60,503 nt of DNA from Natrialba hulunbeirensis JCM 10989 (GCF_000337575.1 NZ_AOIM01000042.1:1-60503), one strand, 5' to 3'; positions 52,702-60,503 are shown, counted from the stretch's first letter. Notes: a model not told the origin generated them from the sequence alone. Translations and numbers: made by a program.

Positions 52702-53325
52702 TCAGGCAATATCCCGACTCGTGTCGATCGCCACCTCTTCGGTCAACTCGAGTTTGATCGCATCGGTCGGCTGGCTACCGCCGCGGAATTTGGGGACGGT
52801 GAGGTGGTTCTCGAGTTCGGCACCGGAGATGGCAGTCTGGAGATCGAAGACTGCGTCTGCTGCGTGGAAGGTCCGGGCACGATTTGCCGTTTCGTCGCCT
52901 TTCAAGCAGTGGAGGACGGCGATACCGTTTTTCTCGAGCATCTGTGTCTTGAGATCGTTGAGAAACGAGACGAACTCCTCGCGGTCGGTGTGCTCGAGAA
53001 CGTCCATGGTGTCGATGATGAGGTTCGCACCCTCGGGGAGTGCGTTGATGAGTTTGCGCGTTTCCGTGACCGGGGCGTCGCTGCCGACGTGTCGAATTGT
53101 CGGGTTCCCGACGTCCGAGGGGGAGTTCTCGACGGCGTGGCGAACGGCATCGGTCGACCGTTCGGTCGAGAGATACAGTGTGCCGCGTGCTGCGGTCAGC
53201 TCGTACAACAAGAGTTCCGATTGGCTGGCCGGGGCTGCGGCGTACGCGACGAGACATCCCGGCGGAAGCCCACCGTCGAGTTTGCGATCCAGCACGTCGA
53301 TCCCGGTTTCCAGCCGTTCTACCAT
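52702..53325 (-). CDS. RAD55/KaiC-like RecA-fold protein lacking Walker A
   Basis: This 207-residue RecA-fold protein begins MVERLETGIDVLDRKLDGGLPPGCLVAYAAAPASQSELLLYEL. At the Walker A position the sequence is APASQSELL, without the Gly-Lys-Ser/Thr, so ATP hydrolysis is unlikely. Later features are kept: GTLYLSTERSTDAV, GANLIIDTMDVLEH (Walker B-like D) and NRARTFHAADAVFDLQTAISGAELENHLTVPKFRGG. It may be a regulatory or scaffold member of the haloarchaeal RAD55-like group. A TATA-like AATTATAC lies about 32 bp before the ATG. It is divergent from pyrB. Confidence 0.8.
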   Translation of the reverse strand: MVERLETGIDVLDRKLDGGLPPGCLVAYAAAPASQSELLLYELTAARGTLYLSTERSTDAVRHAVENSPSDVGNPTIRHVGSDAPVTETRKLINALPEGANLIIDTMDVLEHTDREEFVSFLNDLKTQMLEKNGIAVLHCLKGDETANRARTFHAADAVFDLQTAISGAELENHLTVPKFRGGSQPTDAIKLELTEEVAIDTSRDIA

Positions 53326-53456
53326 ACGGGTATCGTGTCTTTCTGTAGTTCGTGTATAATTCTTTGCCTTTGCAGTACTGTCACGGCGGTTGTTGGATCG
53401 ACATCGCGACGCGGAATGGAGGGATTCAAGGGGGATGCAAGAGCCAACACGAACGA

Positions 53457-54383
53457 ATGCGCCACGATCACCTCATCACGAGCAAACAACTCTCGCGGGC
53501 GGATATCGAGACCGTCCTCGACCGGGCGGCCGAGATCGCCGACGACCCGGCCGCCGTCGCCGACCGCCACGCGAACGCCGTGCTCGGCCTGCTGTTTTTC
53601 GAACCGAGTACGCGAACGAAGATGAGCTTCGAAACCGCGATGAAACGCCTCGGTGGTTCCGTCGTCGACATGGGCTCTGTCGAATCCTCGAGCGTCAAAA
53701 AGGGGGAGACGCTCGCTGACACCGTCCGCGTCATCGAGGGCTACGCCGACGCGCTCGTTCTGCGCCACCCGAAACAGGGTGCCGCCGCGATGGCAAGCGA
53801 GTTCGTCGACGTTCCACTGTTGAACGCCGGCGACGGCGCGGGCCACCACCCAACCCAGACGATGCTCGACCTCTACACGATCCGGGAGAACGCAGGCCTC
53901 GACGACCTCACCATCGGCATCATGGGCGACCTGAAGTACGGGCGTACCGTCCACTCGCTGGCCTACGCGCTCACCAACTTCGACACGCACCAGCACTTCA
54001 TCAGCCCCGAGAGCCTGCAACTGCCCCGCGAAGTCGTCTACGACCTCCACCAGCAAGACGACACCCAGATCCGCGAACACGAGGCACTCGAGTCCGTCCT
54101 CTCCTCGCTCGACGTGCTCTACGTGACGCGGATTCAGCGCGAGCGGTTCCCGGACGAGAACGAGTACCAGAAAGTCGCCGGGGAGTACCAGATCGATCTG
54201 GAGACACTCGAGGAGGCGAGTGACGACCTGACGATCATGCACCCGCTGCCGCGAGTCGACGAGATTGCACCGGAGATCGACGAGACGGAGCATGCGGCGT
54301 ACTTCGAGCAGGCGCACAACGGGGTGCCGGTGCGGATGGCGCTGCTCGATCTATTGCTGGCTGGAGGTGAGTCTGATGAGTGA
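53457..54383 (+). CDS. pyrB: aspartate carbamoyltransferase, catalytic subunit
   Basis: This 308-residue enzyme starts at ATG 53457 ([21 protein letters not shown]). It carries the carbamoyl-phosphate motif [21 protein letters not shown] (S-T-R-T), [61 protein letters not shown] and [15 protein letters not shown]. It joins carbamoyl phosphate and aspartate at the first committed step of pyrimidine synthesis. The open frame extends 35 codons upstream without conserved sequence. It overlaps pyrI by 8 bp. Confidence 0.97.
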   Translation: MRHDHLITSKQLSRADIETVLDRAAEIADDPAAVADRHANAVLGLLFFEPSTRTKMSFETAMKRLGGSVVDMGSVESSSVKKGETLADTVRVIEGYADALVLRHPKQGAAAMASEFVDVPLLNAGDGAGHHPTQTMLDLYTIRENAGLDDLTIGIMGDLKYGRTVHSLAYALTNFDTHQHFISPESLQLPREVVYDLHQQDDTQIREHEALESVLSSLDVLYVTRIQRERFPDENEYQKVAGEYQIDLETLEEASDDLTIMHPLPRVDEIAPEIDETEHAAYFEQAHNGVPVRMALLDLLLAGGESDE

Positions 54384-54867
54384 CGATCACGACCATCACG
54401 ACGGCAACGCGGACCACGAACTGCGCGTCAGCAAGATTCAGGACGGGACCGTCATCGACCACGTCCGCGGCGGCCAGGCACTGAATGTGCTCGCAATTTT
54501 GGGCATCGACGGCGGCGAAGGTGAGGAGGTCTCCGTCGGGATGAACGTTCCCTCGGATCGCCTCGCGCGCAAGGATATCGTCAAGGTCGAGGGTCGCGAA
54601 CTGAGTCAGGACGAGGTCGACGTGCTTTCGCTGATCGCACCCGACGCCTCGATCAACATTGTCCGCGACTACGACGTCGTGGAGAAACACCGCGTCGAGC
54701 GCCCCGCTGTCGTCGAGGGTGTTCTCTCCTGTCCGAACGCAGACTGCATTACGACCGACGGCGAGCCAGTGACCTCGCGATTCGAGGTGCTTCAGGACGG
54801 CGTGCGCTGTTCGTACTGTGGGACGATCGTGCGAGAAGGAATCGCCGAACTGATCGATACAAACTGA
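54376..54867 (+). CDS. pyrI: aspartate carbamoyltransferase, regulatory subunit
   Basis: This 163-residue subunit starts at ATG 54376, preceded by the strong ribosome site GGAGGTGA at 54363-54370 inside the end of pyrB. The allosteric domain has [30 protein letters not shown] and [36 protein letters not shown]. The zinc domain holds the four Cys as CPNADC and CSYC. It binds nucleotide effectors and joins PyrB trimers. A His/Asp-rich leader ([15 protein letters not shown]) precedes the domain. Confidence 0.97.
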   Translation: MSDDHDHHDGNADHELRVSKIQDGTVIDHVRGGQALNVLAILGIDGGEGEEVSVGMNVPSDRLARKDIVKVEGRELSQDEVDVLSLIAPDASINIVRDYDVVEKHRVERPAVVEGVLSCPNADCITTDGEPVTSRFEVLQDGVRCSYCGTIVREGIAELIDTN

Positions 54868-54999
54868 GTTCCGACGGCGGACGGAACACACCGAGTCGTT
54901 CGAACGTCGTTCAAAGGAGGAGACGAACACGATCGGTGTGTCATATTTTCACGAGGAGAGAACTGTCCAGAATAGCTAAGTACGAGCCAACCGATTGTT

Positions 55000-55125
55000 A
55001 TGGTGTATATGTCACGCACGATTAAAGTCGTACTCGCCCTGGTCGTCATCGCCGTCCTCTGGAAGCTCCTCAGCACGAGCGGCACCGAGATCGACGACGA
55101 GATCGAGTACGACCCCGTCGAATAA
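55000..55125 (+). CDS. 41-codon single-helix membrane peptide
   Basis: A short open frame ATG 55000 to TAA 55125 encodes MVYMSRTIKVVLALVVIAV, then LWKLLS and an acidic tail ending in DPVE (ATG 55009 would give 38 residues). It has one hydrophobic helix flanked by Arg/Lys before and acidic residues after, with good haloarchaeal codon bias. A weak AT-rich AGCTAAGTA lies 22-26 bp upstream. It sits 132 bp behind pyrI. It resembles the many tiny conserved membrane proteins of haloarchaea; function is unknown. Confidence 0.6.
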   Translation: MVYMSRTIKVVLALVVIAVLWKLLSTSGTEIDDEIEYDPVE

Positions 55126-55329
55126 TCGACGCGACGGCGCACAGTCTCACCAGTAGTATCCACACCGTTCGGTTTCACACACGGCTGCAGTCGGCCGCCG
55201 TGTCCCCCCTATTCCGATCTGGTTCGGTCCGGTCCAATTCGGTTCGTGCCGTGCTGTTCCGGTCCGGTCAAGTCCAGTTCTCGGTCCCCGATCCGAACGG
55301 CTTACAGGCACGGCGTCGTACGCTGCAGT

Positions 55330-56160
55330 ATGTACGGCGTCGTCACTCGCAACGCTGAAGAGGTCCGGTGGCCGGAGTTCGACCGCGGATTCTACGAAGT
55401 CAAAGACGTGACCGGCCGGTCCGCCGAGCCGATCGAGGACGGGGTGAACATGGTCTCCTGTTTCGGCGACAACGCGGCCGCAGACGCCGATCCGTCGCTC
55501 GTTCCCGTCGACGACATGGGTCGTCCCGCAACCCGCGATCGAAAATACTTCGACTGGGCCTATATCTGCCCGTCCCGACAGGACTACCGCGAGGGCCTCC
55601 TCGAGATCATCGACGACTGCGTCGCGGCCAACGAGGACGTCCGACTCGACGACGTCGGCTTCCCTCGCGAGGGATACTGTCGCTGTGGTGTCTGCGAACA
55701 GGCCTTCAAGGCCAGTGAGTTCGACGACCGCCAGGCCTGGCGGGCCGACGTCATTACCGAGTTCGTCGCCGAAGCCGCAGAGCACATTCCTGGCCGCGTC
55801 TACCTGACACTCTACCCTGACCCATACCCCGGCCACCTCTACGAACGCGCTGGGCTCGATCTCGCTGCACTCGAGGAGCACGTCGACGAGTTCGTCATCC
55901 CGCTGTACGATATGGCCTACGAGACGACCTACTGGCTCGAGACAATCGCGAAGGGATTCCAGAGTGCACTCGAGACGCCCTTCAGTATCGAGCTGTACGC
56001 GATCGACATCGAGATCGAGAATCTGATTCACGCACTCGAGGTTGCAGAGCACTACGCCGAGGGTGTGTTCTTCGGGTATGAGGCATCGAACGCGCGGGCA
56101 GCGTTGCGTCGACGACGTGCCGACGAGCAAGACGGTGTGACACACGGCGAGCCGAAGTAG
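55330..56160 (+). CDS. uncharacterised protein, TIM-barrel glycosidase-like
   Basis: This 276-residue soluble protein starts at ATG 55330 (MYGVVTRNAEEVRWPEFDRG). The central part resembles the putative glycoside-hydrolase (beta/alpha) barrels: FDWAYICPSRQDYREGLLEIIDDCVAANEDVRLDDVGFPREGYCRCGVCEQAF, with a C-x-C-x2-C cluster. Then come TLYPDPYPGHLYERAGLDL and EFVIPLYDMAYETTYWLETIA. Asp and Glu at strand ends could be catalytic, but no family rule was matched. The Cys group may bind a metal. It follows the small peptide by 204 bp. Confidence 0.6.
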   Translation: MYGVVTRNAEEVRWPEFDRGFYEVKDVTGRSAEPIEDGVNMVSCFGDNAAADADPSLVPVDDMGRPATRDRKYFDWAYICPSRQDYREGLLEIIDDCVAANEDVRLDDVGFPREGYCRCGVCEQAFKASEFDDRQAWRADVITEFVAEAAEHIPGRVYLTLYPDPYPGHLYERAGLDLAALEEHVDEFVIPLYDMAYETTYWLETIAKGFQSALETPFSIELYAIDIEIENLIHALEVAEHYAEGVFFGYEASNARAALRRRRADEQDGVTHGEPK

Positions 56161-56302
56161 GCTGTTCTCGAGTGGTGAACAGATTTCTTGTGGGTGTGTA
56201 TCTAGCGGAGTGCCCGAGAGGTGTAATTGGAGGGGACAGCGACGGAATCAGTGGGAGTGACGATGCCAGTGGGGTAACGCTGCCAGTGGGAGTGGCTGTA
56301 AT

Positions 56303-56842
56303 CTATCGCGTCTCGTCGCCGAGGCGGTCATCGTCATCGTCATCGTCGTCGTCCAGCAGTCCGTCATCGCTGTCGGAGTCATCGTCCATGAGGTCGCTGT
56401 CGTCGTCACCGATGAGTCCGTCGTCGTCATCATCATCCATGAGGCCGTCATCGTCGGATCGGCCGCGGCGGTCATCGTCGTCCATGAGTCCATCGTCGCG
56501 ATCGCGGTCACTGTCGCTGTCCATCAGGCCGTCATCGTCGTCGTCCATCAGGCCATCATCATCGTCACTCATGAGGCCGTCGTCATCGTCGTCCATGATA
56601 CCACTGTCATCACTACGGCGGTCATCATCGTCCATAATGCCGCTGTCGTCGCCGCGGCGACTGTCGTCGTCATCCATGATACCATCGTCGTCGTCACCCA
56701 TCAATCCGTCATCGTCGTCATCGCCAATCAGGCCGTCGTCGTCATCGTCGTCTCCCATAAGTCCGTCATCGTCGCGGTCATCGTCCATGATCCCGCTGTC
56801 GTCCCCGCGACGGTCGTCGTCATCCATAAGTCCGCTATCGTC
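56303..56842. repeat. in-frame tandem repeats encoding (D)DGLMDDDD units
   Basis: About 540 bp of degenerate 24-39-bp units on the minus strand, all multiples of three, encode the acidic tail. Units vary in length and third-codon bases, so the array is old or under selection for protein sequence and not a recent DNA-level duplication. Confidence 0.75.
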
Positions 56843-57202
56843 GCTTCGATCATCGCGACCGGTCTCCGTTCCCGACATGCCGCCCGTCCCAGTGGTAGTG
56901 TCAGTGCCAGTTCCAGTTCCAGTCCCAGTGCTAGCCCCTGCCCCCATCTCCGAATCAGTTCCCGACAGGTTGCTCTGCAGGTGGATTTCGTCGTCAGTCA
57001 TCTCCGCAACGGCCGTCTCCTGTAACGGATACGCATCATCAGTTCCACCCCAGCCGAGTTTGGCCTTAATCGTGTCCGTAATTCCCGGATCCGGTTCGAC
57101 GTGTGCCGTTCCATGCTCGACATCGGCGACGATACCAACCTCGTCACCCTCCGCGTTTACGACCGTCTTACCGACATCGTCGTCTGTAAATTCTGGAGAC
57201 AT
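56303..57202 (-). CDS. PRC-barrel protein with 16 Asp-rich repeats
   Basis: This 299-residue protein starts at ATG 57202 (MSPEFTDDDVGKTVVNAEGDEVG). Residues 1-75 match a PRC-barrel-like beta domain (GKTVVNAEGDEVGIVADVEHGTAHVEPDPG, MTDDEIHLQSNL). A Thr/Gly linker (GTGTGTGTDTTTGTGG) leads into residues 121-299, made of 16 units of the type DDGLMDDDD or DDSGIMDDDDRRG. The tail is extremely acidic, with regularly spaced Leu-Met or Ile-Met pairs, and could bind Ca2+/Mg2+ or form a condensate-like surface. PRC-barrels occur in ribosome maturation and photosynthetic reaction centres; its role here is unknown. Confidence 0.75.
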   Translation of the reverse strand: MSPEFTDDDVGKTVVNAEGDEVGIVADVEHGTAHVEPDPGITDTIKAKLGWGGTDDAYPLQETAVAEMTDDEIHLQSNLSGTDSEMGAGASTGTGTGTGTDTTTGTGGMSGTETGRDDRSDDSGLMDDDDRRGDDSGIMDDDRDDDGLMGDDDDDDGLIGDDDDDGLMGDDDDGIMDDDDSRRGDDSGIMDDDDRRSDDSGIMDDDDDGLMSDDDDGLMDDDDDGLMDSDSDRDRDDGLMDDDDRRGRSDDDGLMDDDDDDGLIGDDDSDLMDDDSDSDDGLLDDDDDDDDDRLGDETR

Positions 57203-57431
57203 TGCACTAACAGGTATGCCAAACACGACCAAGATGGTGGTGCTTGCGCTGGCTTGCGAGTTTGCCGTCAACGCGTGTCTCGGCCGTTCTCGGCGTTACT
57301 ATCCATCCCGCCAAGAGTAACAGAGTCCACGAGAGTCCTCACGAAAACACGATTTCACGTCACGGTACACTACAACACGGTACAGGGCACTGTAACACAC
57401 TGAGACACGGCTGAAAACTGTTGGACGCCAG

Positions 57432-58199
57432 CTATTCGTTGAACTCTGGCTCCCTGCCTTCGAGGAACGCAGCAACCCCCTCTTCGTGGGAGTCCGTAGC
57501 GCGGGCGTGGACCTGCAACAGATTCTCGTAATCCAGCGCCTCGTCCCACTGTCGACCCATGTTCTCGTGCATCGCCTGCTTCATCATGCCGATCACATCC
57601 GTCGGACGGCGGCCGAGTCGCTCGACCGTTTCCGTCACCCGCTCGTCGAGGTCCGCAGCCGGCACCGACTCGTTGATCAGATCGAGCTCCGCCGCGCGTT
57701 CGGCATCGAAGAACTCGCCGGTGAACGCGAGTTTCTTTGCGGCACGAAGGCCGATCAATCGCGGGAGCATGAACGTCCCACCGGTGTCGGGAATGAGGCC
57801 AACGCGGACGAACGCACAGGAGAAGGTCGCATCCTCGGCCGCGTAGGCGATATCCGAGAGCGCAACAATTGCAAGGCCCGCACCCACTGCATCACCATTG
57901 ACGTTCGCCACGATCGGCACGGGACACTCGAGCATCGCCTCGACGACACGGCCGAACGTCTCGGTGACCTCCTCGTAGGCCTGTCGCGGCGGGTCGGGTT
58001 CTTCCGCCATCGCCTCGATATCGCCACCGGCGCTGAAGGCATCGCCCTCGCCGGTGATGACGATCGCGTGAGACTCCTCGGGATCGGCATCGCCAATCGT
58101 ATCGGCGAGTTTCGACGCGGTCTCGCGGGTGATCGCGTTGAGCACACCAGGGCGGTCGAACGTGAGTCGCAGGACGCCGTCGTCGCTGTCGATCTCCAT
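57432..58199 (-). CDS. enoyl-CoA hydratase/isomerase family protein
   Basis: This 255-residue crotonase-fold enzyme starts MEIDSDDGVLRLTFDRPGVLNAITRETA. It has the oxyanion-hole segments ITGEGDAFSAGGDIEAMAE and PVPIVANVNGDAVGAGLAIVALSDIAYAAEDATFSCAFVRVGLIPDTGGTFMLPRLIG. In the second, the hydratase catalytic Glu near GLIPDxGG is replaced by Asp (PDTGG) as in many isomerase-type members. The C-terminal trimerisation helix region is DEALDYENLLQVHARATDSHEEGVAAFLEGREPEF. It hydrates or isomerises enoyl-CoA in beta-oxidation or related pathways. Confidence 0.88.
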   Translation of the reverse strand: MEIDSDDGVLRLTFDRPGVLNAITRETASKLADTIGDADPEESHAIVITGEGDAFSAGGDIEAMAEEPDPPRQAYEEVTETFGRVVEAMLECPVPIVANVNGDAVGAGLAIVALSDIAYAAEDATFSCAFVRVGLIPDTGGTFMLPRLIGLRAAKKLAFTGEFFDAERAAELDLINESVPAADLDERVTETVERLGRRPTDVIGMMKQAMHENMGRQWDEALDYENLLQVHARATDSHEEGVAAFLEGREPEFNE

Positions 58200-58477
58200 A
58201 GCAGAAAGACAGAGAGCTGACTCTTAATGGTGCTGTTCCGCGACAAATTGGCGAACCGGGCTGTATGGTGTGTTGATTTTGGTGACGGTGTCGGTGTCAG
58301 TATCAGTGCTAGTGTTGGTACCAGCGCCAGTGTCAGTGCCGATGTCAACACCAGTGCCCATACCCCGCCAATATCGACAGCAGCCATTCACACACTCACA
58401 CACCCACACTCGAGTGGACTCGAGTACACCGGTGCATATGAATACTGTGTGACGCGCGATGGCTGATGGATCGTGTC
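58200..58477. repeat. upstream region with GTG/ACCAGTGC low-complexity repeat
   Basis: Bases 58278-58360 repeat GTGTCAGT/GCCAGTGTC-like units. A double CTCGAG motif (CACTCGAGTGGACTCGAGTA) lies at 58409-58428. No gene is supported. Confidence 0.5.
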
Positions 58478-59146
58478 TTAGTCCGACGGCATCGGTGCTG
58501 TCGTCGTCTCGTCTTCGGCGACGTTGAGTTCGGAGGTGACCAGCGCGCGATAGGCGCGTCGCAGGCGCTCGGACAGCGCCTGGTGTGAGATATCGAGCTC
58601 TTCGGACAGTTCCTGCATCGAGACTTCGCGCGGAATCTCGAAGTAGCCGTGGTCGATCGCAGCGACCAGCGTCTCGTACTGGCGACTCGTCAGGCCACAC
58701 TGAGAGTGGCTTTCGGACTCGAGGTCGAACAGACGAACGATCGTCGGTGAGACGTCGTTCTCGACGAGGCGGTCGTACAGTGAACTGACGTGATCGCGCT
58801 CGAGAACGCGTACGCTCAGCAGCCAGGTGCCGTTCGATGCGGAGGCACTGAGGACGGTGCCACCCTCGTCCATGACGGCCTCGAAGACGTCGACCGTCTC
58901 CGGTTCGAACTCGATGTCGTACAGCCATCGGCCGTCGTCGCTGTTGATCAGCGAGTACGCATCGACCGCCGACGAGGTCGCGAGCGCATCGTCGATCATC
59001 TCGTGGGACGGTCCAGACAGCCAGAGGCTGTGCCCGTTCGAGGCGATGACACGCTCCATCTCACACGTTAGTGTGGGGACGGCCTCGAAGAGTTCGCCCA
59101 GTCCGGTGCCCTCGGCCGAGAATTCGATGTCTGCGATCGATGTCAT
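58478..59146 (-). CDS. Bat-type HTH-10 transcriptional regulator
   Basis: This 222-residue regulator has an N-terminal bacterio-opsin-activator-like domain (about 1-155, with IASNGHSLWLSGPSHEMIDDAL and VLERDHVSSLYDRLVENDVSPTIVRLFDLE). The C-terminal HTH-10 domain is LTSRQYETLVAAIDHGYFEIPREVSMQELSEELDISHQALSERLRRAYRALV (about 156-208). This layout is typical of the large haloarchaeal Bat family that controls energy and redox genes. No PAS or GAF domain precedes it, so the sensor is the small N-terminal domain. The enoyl-CoA hydratase gene lies 278 bp downstream. Confidence 0.9.
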   Translation of the reverse strand: MTSIADIEFSAEGTGLGELFEAVPTLTCEMERVIASNGHSLWLSGPSHEMIDDALATSSAVDAYSLINSDDGRWLYDIEFEPETVDVFEAVMDEGGTVLSASASNGTWLLSVRVLERDHVSSLYDRLVENDVSPTIVRLFDLESESHSQCGLTSRQYETLVAAIDHGYFEIPREVSMQELSEELDISHQALSERLRRAYRALVTSELNVAEDETTTAPMPSD

Positions 59147-59515
59147 GGATACGATTCATTCGTTGAACGGGGACTGCATTAACCGCGTTTCCAAAGAGAT
59201 TAGCAACGACAGTAGTGACGGTCACTCGGGCTGGTATATAAAAGTGAGTTACAGTCAGTTGCGCCGAGATTAGCGTGAAAAACGGTGTACGTAGTCGGGA
59301 GGAAACCGTTTCGAGCGGACAACGGTTGTACAACTTACAGACGGACGGATAGTCAGGCTGTTCTATCTGTTGCAAGTGCGTTACAACGGTCGCCATCGAA
59401 CCGCAAGCGGACGTCGACGTGACTGGTCGCCACAGACACTCACACTACTGTGATAGTTCGGGAGAGTAGCTTACGTCACATATACGTAAACCCACGGCCC
59501 GTCCGAACGGAGACT
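59147..59515. other. divergent promoter region, 369 bp
   Basis: It contains a near-ideal TATA box TATATAAAAG (59235-59244, plus strand) with no start codon at the usual distance, and ATATAC at 59480-59485 about 33 bp before GTG 59516. A T/A-rich region around 59160-59215 probably holds the regulator promoter on the minus strand. No gene was found. Confidence 0.45.
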
Positions 59516-60485
59516 GTGACGGCGAAGGATACGCACGAACGGAAGTGGAGTCGACGACAGTATCTCACCGGAACGGTCGCTGGGGTGGCCGGGATCGGTG
59601 GAGTCCTCTCAATTAGCGGCGTCGGTTCGGCGACGGACGACGACCTCGCGGCGCAGTACGAGACGGTCGTCGATATCGTCGACGCCGGCGCGGACCCAAC
59701 TGGTAGCGAGTCGATTGCGCCCGTTCTCCGGGACCACATCGGCGACAACACACTCATCGAGTTCCCCGAGGGGCGGTACTACATGGACGAACAGCTCCGA
59801 TTCACTGGGTTCGAGAACGTCGGGTTTGTGGGTGACGGTGCGACGCTCGTCCCGGCAAATTACCACGAGTTCGACGGCCCGCAGTATCGCCTGTTCAGAC
59901 TCGGAACGAGCGATAGACCCGGTCGTGACCTCCGGTTCGAGGGGTTCGATATCGATCAGACGGCGTCGGAAACGGGGATCCGCGTCATCAACGCCGAAGT
60001 CGAGGACGGCCTGCTCGTCCGAAACGTAACGGTACACGGGGTCCACGACAGCGGGACCTGGGGACCAGGCCTGTTCAACGTCATCGATCCGGATGGTGAC
60101 GGGCTCGTCGACTGTTTCCACGCGCCCGACGGTGCCGTTCACGTCGACGAGACGCCGAACGCGGGCAACATGTGGCGCGGTGCGACCGGGTTCGGAATCA
60201 ATCAGCACCATCGTGGCACGCTCGTCTTCGAGAACTGCGTTCTGGGTGGGTTCCCGGACAACGGCCTGTACGCCTCGAACGAGACCGGTCAGATCGGCGT
60301 CGACGGCGGACACTACCAGAACAGTGGCACCGCCTCGATTCGTCTCAGCGGAACGGCCGGTGCGATCAGAAACGCGACGCTCACCGTCGATAACGACCCA
60401 CACGACTCGGCAGGCCAGCACGCGATCCGGCTTGACCGCGGCGAGGAGTTCACTATTGAGGGCGTCGAGATAGACATTCCCGAAC
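59516..60485 (+). CDS. Tat-exported beta-helix protein, N-terminal part (cut by contig end)
   Basis: A 323-codon frame from GTG 59516 to the adapter has a twin-arginine signal (KWSRRQYLTGTVAGVAGIGGVLSISGVGSA). A pectate-lyase-like beta-helix follows, with VDIVDAGADPTGSESIAPVLRDHIGDNTLIEFPEGRYYMDEQLRFTGFENVGFVGDGATLVPAN and rung repeats LRFEGFDIDQTASETGIRVINAEVEDGLLVRNVTVHGVHDSGTWGPG. It ends with TIEGVEIDIPEP before the adapter. It is similar in design to the protein at 20084-21760. GTG was chosen because it starts just before the Tat motif with a TATA-like element about 33 bp upstream. Surface polysaccharide binding or cleavage is inferred. Confidence 0.82.
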
Positions 60486-60503
60486 CTGTCTCTTATACAC
60501 ATC
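60486..60503 (-). other. Nextera/Tn5 library adapter remnant (not genomic)
   Basis: CTGTCTCTTATACACATC is 18 of the 19 bases of the reverse-complement Tn5 mosaic end. It truncates the beta-helix gene. Confidence 0.97.

Noticed and set aside
56205-56240. tRNA-like GCGGAGTGCCCGAGAGG string
   Set aside because: It recalls the 5' arm of a Leu/Ser tRNA, but no matching acceptor strand, anticodon stem or T-arm follows.
56303-56842. Repeats resembling a CRISPR array
   Set aside because: Units vary in length, have no unique spacers, keep the reading frame and encode an acidic tail; no cas genes are present.
59609-60502. 297-codon minus-strand frame starting MCIRDR at the right end
   Set aside because: It starts in the adapter and is antisense to the Tat beta-helix gene, which has the better signal peptide, codon use and composition.

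Overview
The window is a 60.5-kb chromosomal contig from an extremely halophilic archaeon. The evidence is GC-rich DNA, very acidic predicted proteins, leaderless archaeal promoters (a TATA box about 25-32 bp before the start codon), Tat-type secretion signals, a PGF-CTERM surface protein, an archaeal S-adenosylmethionine synthetase, a Bat-type HTH regulator and several haloarchaea-specific families. The frequent CTCGAG/ACTCGAGT motif and gene content would fit the Natrialba/Haloterrigena/Natrinema group, but that placement is an inference. Both ends are Nextera (Tn5 mosaic-end) library adapter sequence, so the first and last genes are cut by sequencing and not by biology.

Layout. 0-9.2 kb: a truncated APC permease, an acyl-CoA dehydrogenase divergent from an IclR regulator with a dyad operator candidate between them, a universal stress protein, a MATE exporter, an HTH/DUF7521 pair, an alpha/beta hydrolase and a membrane-bound DUF457-like hydrolase. 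9.5-32.3 kb: a long surface-polysaccharide/glycoprotein region. It holds a polysaccharide deacetylase overlapping a PGF-CTERM protein, a DUF354 glycosyltransferase-like protein, an alpha/alpha-toroid protein, a GT4 glycosyltransferase, two FemAB/GNAT-like transferase paralogues, an ATP-grasp ligase, a Tat-exported beta-helix protein, a Gfo/Idh/MocA oxidoreductase with a Wzx-type flippase, a GT-C-like membrane protein, a DUF1616 protein and an alkaline-phosphatase-superfamily enzyme. A tyrosine recombinase with an eroded C-terminus follows at 32.4-33.7 kb.

33.8-42.4 kb: nine tightly overlapping minus-strand genes for a complete Mrp-type Na+/H+ antiporter (order E-F-G-DUF4040-B-C-D-L-like-N-like), with a stress-protein-like domain fused to MrpE and a His/Asp-rich loop in the NuoL-like subunit. 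42.7-44.6 kb: an acyl-CoA dehydrogenase followed by a MaoC hydratase. 44.7-60.5 kb: housekeeping and signalling genes. These are pyrD, thiI, a soluble PAS-containing chemotaxis-type transducer, archaeal S-adenosylmethionine synthetase, a CYTH protein, an FKBP isomerase with a Gly-Met tail, a RAD55-like protein without a Walker A motif, pyrB-pyrI, a 41-codon membrane peptide, a PRC-barrel protein with 16 Asp-rich repeats, an enoyl-CoA hydratase, a Bat-type regulator and a second Tat beta-helix protein that runs off the end.

The best candidate for an undescribed system is the 9.5-32 kb region. Its gene set (polysaccharide deacetylase, FemAB-like transferases, glycosyltransferases, sortase-substrate protein) resembles the bacterial exosortase/PEP-CTERM exopolysaccharide loci, but in an archaeal PGF-CTERM version that adds an ATP-grasp ligase. 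No CRISPR array, rRNA, tRNA or complete insertion sequence was found.
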